Source of the DNA: Planctomycetota bacterium
GTDB lineage: Bacteria; Planctomycetota; UBA1135; UBA2386
Assembly (NCBI GenBank): GCA_020851075.1
Contig: JADZDL010000455.1
Coordinates: 1-36,416, forward strand
Direction: 5' to 3'
DNA: 36,416 nt
Shown here: piece after piece, positions 24,226-31,532 of the stretch
Layout: each line of letters opens with the position of its first letter
Position numbering within the stretch: position 1 is the stretch's first letter
Program-made: the position numbers and the translations under genes
The notes under the pieces: generated by a model
Told to the model about the DNA's origin: nothing
The model's database searches: none
Seen by the model: the letters and a program-made list of their open reading frames with translations, nothing else

Positions 24226-25335
24226 ATGCCGCCAATCACGATCGCCGCGGACACCATTCAGCCTCTCAGCCCCGACCTCTACAGCGCCCAGCGTGAGGCC
24301 ATGACGGCCACGCTGCGCGAGGCGGGCGCGACCGCGGTCTATCACGCGGAGGCGCCTGGGGTCCCCGGCGTGCGCAACACGGAGTTGATTGCGTGCTTTG
24401 CGGACGATGCCGACCTGGGCAAAGCCGCGGCCAGCCTGCAGGCGCAACTGCGCAACTGCGCGGACACGTTCTTGCAGGCGCCAGCCGCCATGCGCGAGCG
24501 CCACCTCGACCTGCTGTCGAGTCTGATCCCGGCTGCGTCGCCCGGCATGCAACTGCAGGACCTGCTCGGCGGCCCATCGCGGTTCCCATTGCAGACCGGG
24601 GCGCAGTGCACGCTGTGGAACGTCGAATCGTGTGCGAGCCTGCTCGTCGAAGTCACCTCCCATCATCGCCTCACCACGCGCGCGGCCTTGCACACGCTGC
24701 GCCGACTCGCGGAGAACATCGAACTCGCCACGCGCGATCGCCTTCACTGCAACGGTGCTGCCGAGTTCTGCTTGCGCGCGGAGCGACTGCGGTCCGGCTG
24801 GTTTCAGACACCACGCCTGCTGCGCGAAACCCAGCTGTGTGAGCTCTGGGACGATGCCGGCACGGTGCTGCGTTCGCTGTTGGCGGCCTACGCGGAGCGA
24901 TTTGCCTCGCTGCTGCGCGACGAACCCGGCGATATGTCGATGCGCGTGCCGGGCGCCAATACGACCTACTACTTCACCGATACGAAAGCGCCACGTCTGC
25001 TGCTGACCCAACCACTCGCGACGGTCGTGCAGTTGCCGCGGCACCTTGGCCCGATGTTCCAGTTGTTGGCCGAACCTGGCCTCGGCCTCGACCGCTGGTT
25101 GTCAGTCGAACAACTCGAAGAAAGCCCGGACGTTCGCCTCGACCCCAAGTTTGCGCTCGCGGCGCACGGTTATGCCCGCGCCAATGCCGCCTACTTCGAA
25201 GACATGGTCCCACAACGTACACCCCTTCGCCTGCTCGGTGGAGCGACCATGGCGCAAGCGCGAACGACCGCCGCGGTGCGGGTATTGCGCATGCTGCAGC
25301 GCGTGAAGGCGAAGATCGCGCCCGTGGGTCGCTGA
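24226..25335 (+). CDS. Hypothetical protein, no recognised family
   Basis: A 369-residue protein that I do not recognise. It has no signal peptide, no membrane helix and no obvious catalytic motif. It is rich in leucine and arginine, with several long amphipathic helices ('AALHTLRRLAENIELATRDR' and 'AYAERFASLLRDE' are examples), a run 'TTYYFTD', and scattered cysteines. ATG 24226 is used; the frame is open to 24091, which would overlap the methyltransferase start. It is divergent from the methyltransferase and ends 126 bases before the E1 gene on the same strand, so co-transcription with that gene is possible. The frame is consistently coding-like. Confidence 0.65.
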   Translation: MPPITIAADTIQPLSPDLYSAQREAMTATLREAGATAVYHAEAPGVPGVRNTELIACFADDADLGKAAASLQAQLRNCADTFLQAPAAMRERHLDLLSSLIPAASPGMQLQDLLGGPSRFPLQTGAQCTLWNVESCASLLVEVTSHHRLTTRAALHTLRRLAENIELATRDRLHCNGAAEFCLRAERLRSGWFQTPRLLRETQLCELWDDAGTVLRSLLAAYAERFASLLRDEPGDMSMRVPGANTTYYFTDTKAPRLLLTQPLATVVQLPRHLGPMFQLLAEPGLGLDRWLSVEQLEESPDVRLDPKFALAAHGYARANAAYFEDMVPQRTPLRLLGGATMAQARTTAAVRVLRMLQRVKAKIAPVGR

Positions 25336-25461
25336 CGCAGAAACGCGCCCAAAACGGCATTGGGATGGGGGTTTTGCTGGCTATCGGCAGGCACCGCCTT
25401 GCGGACCATGGTCTCGCGAGGCGCGCGACGTAAGATCCGCGCCCCCTCTGCCCCTCCCAGC

Positions 25462-27705
25462 ATGTCGATCCGCCGCGAAGGTCCCGTCACCGAACGTCTG
25501 CTCACACTGCTGCGCGAACACCCGGGCACCGACCCGGCGCTCGCCGGCGGCCCCTTTGAGCCCATCGCGGCACATTCGCCGCTGACCCGACGGGAGGCCG
25601 TCGCGATCTTTGAATCGGCGATCCAATCGCGATTGCAGGACCTGCTGTCGCGCGAGCTGAAGGACAAGGGCCTCACCTACTACACGATCGGCAGCAGCGG
25701 CCACGAAGCGAACGCCGTGTTTGGCGCGCTGCTGCGGCCGACCGACCCTGCGTTCCTGCACTATCGCAGCGGCGCCTTCATGGCCGCGCGCCTGCGCAAC
25801 GGCCACGGCGAGACGCCGTTCTTCGACGCGATGCTGTCGTTCATGGCCTCGGCCGAGGATCCGGTCAGCGGCGGGCGCCACAAGGTGCTCGGCTCGCACA
25901 GCACGTTTGTGCCACCGCAGACGAGCACGATCGCGAGCCACCTGCCGAAGGCCGTCGGTTATGCGCGCGCGCTGCAACGCATGGAACGGTTGCATCTGCC
26001 CGCACCGGTGCCGTTCGACAGCATCGTGTTCTGCAACTTCGGCGACGCGTCGATGAACCACTGCAGCGCGCAGGCCGGCATTCACGCCGCCGGCGCGGCG
26101 ACCCTGCATGCGCAGCCTTGCCCGATCCTGTTCTTGTGTGAGGACAACGGCATTGGCATTTCGGTGAAGACCCCCGATGGCTACGTGCATCAGATGATGC
26201 ACCAGCGCTGCGGCGTGAAGTACTTCACCGCGGACAGCCAGGACCTTCCTGGCGTGCATGCAGCAGCGCTCGAGGCCATCGAATACGTGCGTCAGCGCCG
26301 TCGCCCCGCGTTCTTCCATCTGCGCACCGTGCGCCTCATGGGCCACGCCGGCAGCGACGTCGAAGCCAACTACAAGTCGCTCGATGAAATCGAACGCAAC
26401 GAAGCGCGCGATCCGATGCTCGCGTTCGCCGATCTGCTGCTGCGCACGGGCGCGATTGGCAAAGAGGCGATGTTGGCGCTGTACCAGGACACCGACGAAC
26501 GGCTGCGTCGCGCGGCGACCGAAGCGAATGCGCGCCGCAAGCTGACGACGGTCGCCGAGATCATCGCCCCGCTGCAACTGCCGCGCACCGAGGACCTGCA
26601 GCCGGTGGTCGCCGGTCACGAGCAGCGCCTCGCCGTGTTTGGCGGCAAGCTGCCGGAGCAGGACGCACGCCCTCGCCACCTCGCGTTCCGCATTCCGCAG
26701 GCCCTCACGGACCTGTTTGCCGCGCATCCCAATGCGATGCTGTTTGGCGAGGACGTGGCCAGGAAGGGCGGCGTCTACCACGCGACAACGGGCCTGTTCG
26801 ACACGTTTGGCGCGGGGCGCGTGTTCAACACGATCCTCGACGAAACGACGATTCTCGGCCTTGCGCAGGGCATGGCGCAGGCCGGCTGCCTGCCATTCCC
26901 CGAGATCCAGTATCTCGCCTACCTGCACAACGCGATCGACCAGATCCGTGGTGAAGCGGCTTCGTTGCAGTTCTTCAGCAACGGGCGCTGCAGCAACCCG
27001 ATGGTGGTGCGCATCGCGGGTCTCGCCTACCAGAAGGGTTTCGGCGGCCACTTCCACAACGACAACTCGTTTGGCGCACTGCTCGAGATTCCGGGGCTCA
27101 TCTTCGGCGTGCCGTCGCGCGCCGACGACGCTGTCACCATGCTGCGCACGATGGCCGCGGCGGCCGCGCAGCACGGCAAGGTTTGCGTGTTCTTGGAGCC
27201 GATCGCGCTCTACATGCAGAAGGACCTGCATGCGCAGAACGACGGCAAATGGCAGTTTGGCTACCCGCCACCCGACGAGTTGATGCCGCTCGGTGAAGGG
27301 CACACCTACGGCGCGAGTGACGAGGACGTGCTCACGATCGTCAGCTACGCCAACGGCCTGTGGATGAGCCTTCGCGTGCAAGAGAAGCTGCGCGAACGCG
27401 GCATCAAGGTGCGCGTGTTCGACCTGCGCTGGCTGTCGCCGATGCCGATCGACCAGATCAAGGCGCACGCGAGAGCGACGAAGCGCGTGCTCGTCGTCGA
27501 TGAATGCCGCGCCACACACGCCGGCCCAAGCCCGATGATCCTCACCGAACTGTGTCAGGACCCCGAACTGGCCGGTTGTCGCCTGCGCCGCATCGCCGCC
27601 CAGGACAGCTTTGTGCCACTCGCCGCGGCAGCCAACCTCGTGCTCATCCAACAGGATGACATCGAAGCCGCGGCCCTCAAACTCTGCGCGGAGGAAGTCC
27701 GGTGA
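25462..27705 (+). CDS. 2-oxoacid dehydrogenase E1, alpha and beta subunits fused
   Basis: A 747-residue thiamine diphosphate enzyme that decarboxylates a 2-oxoacid and passes the acyl group to an E2 lipoyl protein. The alpha domain (about 40-390) has the TPP motif 'GDASMNH' (194-200) ending 'EDNGIGIS' (227-234). The beta domain (about 405-740) has '[16 protein letters not shown]', '[19 protein letters not shown]' and '[12 protein letters not shown]'. The arrangement is closest to branched-chain 2-oxoisovalerate type E1. It is cytoplasmic. ATG 25462 begins the conserved N-terminus and the frame extends to 25360. No E2 or E3 gene is adjacent. It overlaps the FabD-like gene by four bases, so both are translated together. 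The substrate is not determined. Confidence 0.92.
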   Translation: MSIRREGPVTERLLTLLREHPGTDPALAGGPFEPIAAHSPLTRREAVAIFESAIQSRLQDLLSRELKDKGLTYYTIGSSGHEANAVFGALLRPTDPAFLHYRSGAFMAARLRNGHGETPFFDAMLSFMASAEDPVSGGRHKVLGSHSTFVPPQTSTIASHLPKAVGYARALQRMERLHLPAPVPFDSIVFCNFGDASMNHCSAQAGIHAAGAATLHAQPCPILFLCEDNGIGISVKTPDGYVHQMMHQRCGVKYFTADSQDLPGVHAAALEAIEYVRQRRRPAFFHLRTVRLMGHAGSDVEANYKSLDEIERNEARDPMLAFADLLLRTGAIGKEAMLALYQDTDERLRRAATEANARRKLTTVAEIIAPLQLPRTEDLQPVVAGHEQRLAVFGGKLPEQDARPRHLAFRIPQALTDLFAAHPNAMLFGEDVARKGGVYHATTGLFDTFGAGRVFNTILDETTILGLAQGMAQAGCLPFPEIQYLAYLHNAIDQIRGEAASLQFFSNGRCSNPMVVRIAGLAYQKGFGGHFHNDNSFGALLEIPGLIFGVPSRADDAVTMLRTMAAAAAQHGKVCVFLEPIALYMQKDLHAQNDGKWQFGYPPPDELMPLGEGHTYGASDEDVLTIVSYANGLWMSLRVQEKLRERGIKVRVFDLRWLSPMPIDQIKAHARATKRVLVVDECRATHAGPSPMILTELCQDPELAGCRLRRIAAQDSFVPLAAAANLVLIQQDDIEAAALKLCAEEVR
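27690..27695 (+). promoter_or_regulatory. Ribosome binding site for the FabD-like gene
   Basis: GGAGGA lies six bases before GTG 27702 inside the end of the E1 gene, supporting the overlapping GTG start. Confidence 0.75.
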
Positions 27706-28709
27706 CCAAACCCACCGCCGTGTTGTTCTGCCCCGGTCGCGGTTCCTACACGAAGGACGAACTCGGCTTCGTCGGCCGCACCATCCGCCCAGGCCCGGTC
27801 AGCGATGCACTCGCCGCGTGCAACGACTGGCGTCGTTCGCAAGAACGCCCCACCCTGAGCGAGATCGATGGCGCCGAGAAGTTCCGGCCCGGCCTTCATC
27901 TCGAGGGCGAGAATGCCGCCGAACTCATCTACTTCGGCACGATGGCGCAGCTCGATCAATTGCGCGAGCGCTACCGCATCGTCGCGATCGCCGGCAACTC
28001 GCTTGGTTGGTACACCGCACTGCCCGCGAGTGGCGCACTCGATGCAACGAGTGGCTGGCGCCTCGTCGCAACGATGGCCGCGCTGCAGAAACAGGCGAAG
28101 GGTGGTCAAGTGCTCATGACCACCGTCGAAGACGATTGGCAGACCAACGTGCAACTGCAGGTTGCCGTGATGGCGGTCATCCACGCGCTGCAGGACCGCG
28201 GCGAAGAGACCTTCTGCGACTACAGCATCCGTCTCGGCGGTCACGAAGTGATCGCCGGCACGGAAACCGCGATGACGGCGCTGCTCACGCATTTGCCCAA
28301 GGTCAAGGTCGGCGAACGCGAGTTCCCCTTCCGCCTCGCCGGGCACGGTCCGTTCCACACCAGGCTGTGCGCCGGTGTGTCTGAGCAGGCCACGCAGATG
28401 CTGGCCGATCTGCCGATGAAAGCACCCGATTGCCATCTCATCGATGGTTTCGGCAACGTGCATTCGCCGTGGAGTGCGGACCCGCGCGAACTGCTGACCT
28501 ACACGACGACGCAGCAGGTCACGCAGACGTTTGACTTCTCCGCCTGCGTGCGAACGGCGATGCGCGAGTTCCAGCCGGACGTGCTGCTATGCGCGGGCCC
28601 CGGCAATTCGCTGCGCGCGCCGGTCGGTCACTGCGTGCTGCGCGAAGGCTGGCGCAGCATGAAGGACAAGAAGGCGCTGTTCGGGTCCGGCCTCATCGTC
28701 ACGGAGTAG
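27702..28709 (+). CDS. FabD-like acyl transferase
   Basis: A 335-residue protein of the malonyl-CoA:ACP transacylase fold. The nucleophile elbow is 'IAGNSLGWY' with S100; FabD normally has G-H-S-L-G, so a histidine is replaced by asparagine. The second catalytic residue is H219 in 'GHGPFHTRL'. The N-terminus 'AVLFCPGRGSY' corresponds to 'FPGQGSQ' in FabD, and 'GPGNSLRAPVG' near the end matches the family end. It would transfer an acyl group from CoA to a carrier protein. The GTG start at 27702 overlaps the E1 stop by four bases and is preceded by GGAGGA. The coupling with a branched-chain-type E1 hints at priming of lipid or polyketide synthesis, but no ACP or ketosynthase is nearby. Confidence 0.82.
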   Translation: MTKPTAVLFCPGRGSYTKDELGFVGRTIRPGPVSDALAACNDWRRSQERPTLSEIDGAEKFRPGLHLEGENAAELIYFGTMAQLDQLRERYRIVAIAGNSLGWYTALPASGALDATSGWRLVATMAALQKQAKGGQVLMTTVEDDWQTNVQLQVAVMAVIHALQDRGEETFCDYSIRLGGHEVIAGTETAMTALLTHLPKVKVGEREFPFRLAGHGPFHTRLCAGVSEQATQMLADLPMKAPDCHLIDGFGNVHSPWSADPRELLTYTTTQQVTQTFDFSACVRTAMREFQPDVLLCAGPGNSLRAPVGHCVLREGWRSMKDKKALFGSGLIVTE

Positions 28710-28750
28710 GCTCCACTCGGCCCGAGCCCGATGGCTTTCGCGGTTGATGC

Positions 28751-29269
28751 TCAGCCGATGCCGTAACGTTCGCGCAGGATCGTGAGGTGATGCAGTTCGT
28801 GGCCTGCCGTCATCCACAACAGCGCGCGAACGCTCACCGACTTGCCGTTCGCCGTGCCGCGCCGCTGCGACACGGCGTCCGTCATGCCGGCATAGAGCGT
28901 CAACGTCGCCGCGCGCACCGCCGCGTATTCTGCGGCGATCTGGGCAAGCGGTCGCGCGTCACTGCCATCCTGGTCGGCATACGCATTCTCGTCAAAACCC
29001 GGCAACGAGCCCTGTTCGCCGCGCGCAATGCACATCGCGCGGTAGCAGAATAGACGTTCGCCATCGACGAGGTGCTGCACGAGGCGCTTCACCGTCCACT
29101 TGCCCGGCGCGTACGCGAACAGGCCTTTCGCTTCGGGGATCGCCGCGAGCAGCGCACTCGTACGTTCCCCTTGTCGGCGCAGGTGCTCGAGCACATCACC
29201 GGCTGGGACCTTCTCGATGTAACCTTGGTAGAACGGGGCGAACTCATCCGGGCCTGGGCGCTGCAGCAT
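28751..29269 (-). CDS. DinB/YfiT-family protein
   Basis: A 172-residue four-helix-bundle protein of the DinB superfamily. The metal-site histidines are visible: H66 in 'QHLVDGE' and H157 and H161 in 'AGHELHHLTIL'. The block 'YAPGKWTVKRLVQHL' before the first is also family-typical. Members include thiol-dependent S-transferases and proteins of unknown role; the substrate here is unknown. ATG 29269 is used; a GTG at 29290 is in frame. It converges with the FabD-like gene, the stops being 41 bases apart, and lies 40 bases downstream of the SGNH hydrolase gene on the same strand. Confidence 0.88.
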   Translation of the reverse strand: MLQRPGPDEFAPFYQGYIEKVPAGDVLEHLRRQGERTSALLAAIPEAKGLFAYAPGKWTVKRLVQHLVDGERLFCYRAMCIARGEQGSLPGFDENAYADQDGSDARPLAQIAAEYAAVRAATLTLYAGMTDAVSQRRGTANGKSVSVRALLWMTAGHELHHLTILRERYGIG

Positions 29270-29309
29270 GCGCGCAGCGGACCGCTTCACGGGCCTGTGC
29301 GCAAGCCCA

Positions 29310-30413
29310 TCACGCGCCGAGAATCGGGCGCAATGCCGCGATCACCTGCTGCGCCTGGCGGAACATGCCGAGATCGTTTGGGTGCGACCCATCGGTAGTG
29401 CCTTCGTCATCGTCACCGAGCAGCGCCTCGCCCCGCAGCAGATGCAGGCCTGCAACCCCTTCCTTCTGCAGCGCTGCGAACGCGTCTCGCAGGGCCTGGC
29501 GTCGCTCCTGGTGGTCGGCGGCACGCTTCGCGTCAAACCAGGCATTGCCAAACGTGCGGTCCTCGACGAGCAGGATCGGCGTGTTCGCTCGCTTCTCACG
29601 CAACTGGCGCACCAACGGCGCCGTGCGTTCTGTGACCTGAGCCGCGGACATGTTGGGCAGGCAATCGATCAAGTACACGGCGGGATCGAGTTCGACGAGG
29701 AACTGCCCAACCTCCTTCTCCATTCTGCCATTGCCCGAGAAACCAAGGTTGATGACTTCGCGGTCGAGCGCGCGGCCGACGATCGCGGACCAAGCCATGC
29801 CGGGGCGCGATGCGCAGGCGCCGTGCAGGATCGAAGTGCCATAGGCGACAATCGGCTTGTGCGCAGCGGGGCGAGGCGCCAACGGCTCGATCTTGTGACC
29901 CGCAGCCACCCCGATTTCGAGCTTCTCGATGCCGTTGTAGAGCGGCAAGTAGAGCAGGAACTGTCGCGGCTCACCGACCTTTGTTGCATCCCCGAACAAC
30001 TTCGCCTGCACGTCCTGTTTGGCGGGGCGCGAGACCTGGATCCACCGCCATCGCGAACCATCCTGCCCGTAGAGATCGACACCACTGACGCCCGTCGCGG
30101 GCATGTGGCCCATGTCAATCTGCGACTTCGTGAGACGATAGCGAACGTGCAGTTCCGGGCTCGCCGTCTGCAACCGAACCACCATGCCAGCACTATCGCG
30201 CGAGAGATCCCAGACCGCCTTGCGCACGACCCCTTCGGCGCGCGCCGGCAGGCGATCGTAGGGCGCCGCACGTTCGCCGAAGGCTCGCCCTTCGATCGTC
30301 CAATCCACGACGTCGGTCCAGACCAACTCGTCGGATCTGGCGAAGAGGCCGCGAGGCGTAGCGAGAACGGCCGCGCCGGCGGCGAGGAACGAACGACGGG
30401 AGACGGGCACCAT
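29310..30413 (-). CDS. Tat-exported SGNH/GDSL hydrolase
   Basis: A 367-residue exported esterase-like hydrolase. The N-terminus 'VSRRSFLAAGAAVLA' is a twin-arginine signal. Residues 30-180 form a beta-rich domain with 'GVSGVDLY' at 108-115. The hydrolase domain (185-367) has catalytic S194 in 'YGTSILHG', N228 in 'GFSGNGRM', and D341 and H344 in 'DGSHPND'. Family members remove acyl groups from sugars or lipids; this one is likely a carbohydrate esterase in the periplasm, which is inferred. The frame extends upstream to 30947 but that part is the antisense of the proline iminopeptidase gene, so ATG 30413 is the real start. It is divergent from that gene with a 23-base gap. Confidence 0.9.
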   Translation of the reverse strand: MVPVSRRSFLAAGAAVLATPRGLFARSDELVWTDVVDWTIEGRAFGERAAPYDRLPARAEGVVRKAVWDLSRDSAGMVVRLQTASPELHVRYRLTKSQIDMGHMPATGVSGVDLYGQDGSRWRWIQVSRPAKQDVQAKLFGDATKVGEPRQFLLYLPLYNGIEKLEIGVAAGHKIEPLAPRPAAHKPIVAYGTSILHGACASRPGMAWSAIVGRALDREVINLGFSGNGRMEKEVGQFLVELDPAVYLIDCLPNMSAAQVTERTAPLVRQLREKRANTPILLVEDRTFGNAWFDAKRAADHQERRQALRDAFAALQKEGVAGLHLLRGEALLGDDDEGTTDGSHPNDLGMFRQAQQVIAALRPILGA

Positions 30414-30436
30414 GGTCAGGATGATACTCTCTCGCG

Positions 30437-31399
30437 ATGGCACCACCTGGCCTCTATCCCGTGATCGAGCCGTTCCACAGCGAACGCCTCGCCGTCTCCA
30501 GCAAACACACGCTCTACTTCGAACAGTGCGGCAAGCGCGATGGCGTGCCGGTGCTGTTTGTGCACGGTGGTCCTGGTGCTGGCTGCTCGACGACCGATCG
30601 TCGCTTCTTCGATCCGAACGTGTTCCGCGGGGTGCTCGTCGACCAACGTGGCGCCGGTCGCAGCGTGCCGCTCGGCGAGCTCGATGAGAATACGATCGAC
30701 GATCTCGTTGCCGACTTCGAACGCATCCGCGCACAACTCGGCATCGAAAAGTGGCACGTGTTCGGCGGCTCGTGGGGCAGCACACTCGGCCTCTACTACG
30801 CGCAGCGCCATCCAGAACGCGTGCTGTCGCTGTGCCTGCGCGGCATCTGGCTGCTGCGTCAGGTCGAGATCGACTGGTGGCTCTACGGCCTGCGCGCGCT
30901 GGCGCCGGAGTTGTGGCGCACGTTCGCCGAACACCTGCCCGAGGCAAAGCGCAGTGACCTGCTCGAAGGTTATTGGGAGCTGTTCCACAGCAAGGACCCC
31001 AAGATCGCCCGCGATGCGGCGCGTGCTTGGGCCACCTACGAAGGCTCGGCTTGCACGCTGCTGCCCAATCCCGAGTTCTTGTCGCTGCTGACGAACGACA
31101 CGACCAGTTGGGCCCTGGCGCGGCTCGAAGCGCATTATTTGCGCAATCAGCGCTTCACGCCTGACGACCGGTTGCTGCTGGACGTGGCGCGCATTCGCCA
31201 GATTCCCAGCTTTATCGTGCACGGCCGCTACGACCTGGTCTGCCCGCTCATTGGCGCAGATGACCTGCACCGCGCGTGGCCGGAGGCAAGTTATGTGATC
31301 GTCGACGACGCGGGTCACAGCTCGCACGAACCCGGCATCGCGAAGCAACTCGTCGGTGCCATGGACCGTGTAGCGCGCACGGGCAGCCCACGGCTGTAG
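30437..31399 (+). CDS. pip: Proline iminopeptidase, alpha/beta hydrolase fold
   Basis: A 320-residue serine peptidase (family S33) that would release N-terminal proline from peptides. The oxyanion motif 'HGGPG' is at 43-47, the nucleophile S112 is in 'GGSWGS', D266 is in 'VHGRYDLVCP', and H294 is in 'DDAGHSSHEPG'. The 'DQRGAGRS' block (69-76) is diagnostic for the family. No signal peptide is present, so it is cytoplasmic. The length of about 320 is usual. ATG 30437 is 23 bases from the divergent SGNH gene. Together with the M24 aminopeptidase elsewhere in the window it may help use proline-containing peptides. The subfamily is clear. Confidence 0.95.
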   Translation: MAPPGLYPVIEPFHSERLAVSSKHTLYFEQCGKRDGVPVLFVHGGPGAGCSTTDRRFFDPNVFRGVLVDQRGAGRSVPLGELDENTIDDLVADFERIRAQLGIEKWHVFGGSWGSTLGLYYAQRHPERVLSLCLRGIWLLRQVEIDWWLYGLRALAPELWRTFAEHLPEAKRSDLLEGYWELFHSKDPKIARDAARAWATYEGSACTLLPNPEFLSLLTNDTTSWALARLEAHYLRNQRFTPDDRLLLDVARIRQIPSFIVHGRYDLVCPLIGADDLHRAWPEASYVIVDDAGHSSHEPGIAKQLVGAMDRVARTGSPRL

Positions 31400-31532
31400 G
31401 GCGGCACGCGCCCCAGGGCGCCGGCAGGCAAAGGAAATCGAGAACAGGGTGTGACAGCGCAGCGGTTCACTCCCTTGGAAGGCATCAATCTCCAGCGCGA
31501 CTCGCTCGCGCGCCTTCCAGCTCAGAATCCCC

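Noticed and set aside
25350..25376. CAAAAC/GTTTTG stem after the hypothetical gene as a terminator
   Set aside because: Only 6 bp with a 15-base loop and no T-run.
25381..27651. A 756-codon minus-strand open frame
   Set aside because: Antisense shadow of the fused E1 gene, caused by high GC at third positions.
31408..31421. GCGCC-CCAG-GGCGC hairpin after pip as a terminator
   Set aside because: Short stem with no T-run; likely chance in a GC-rich genome.
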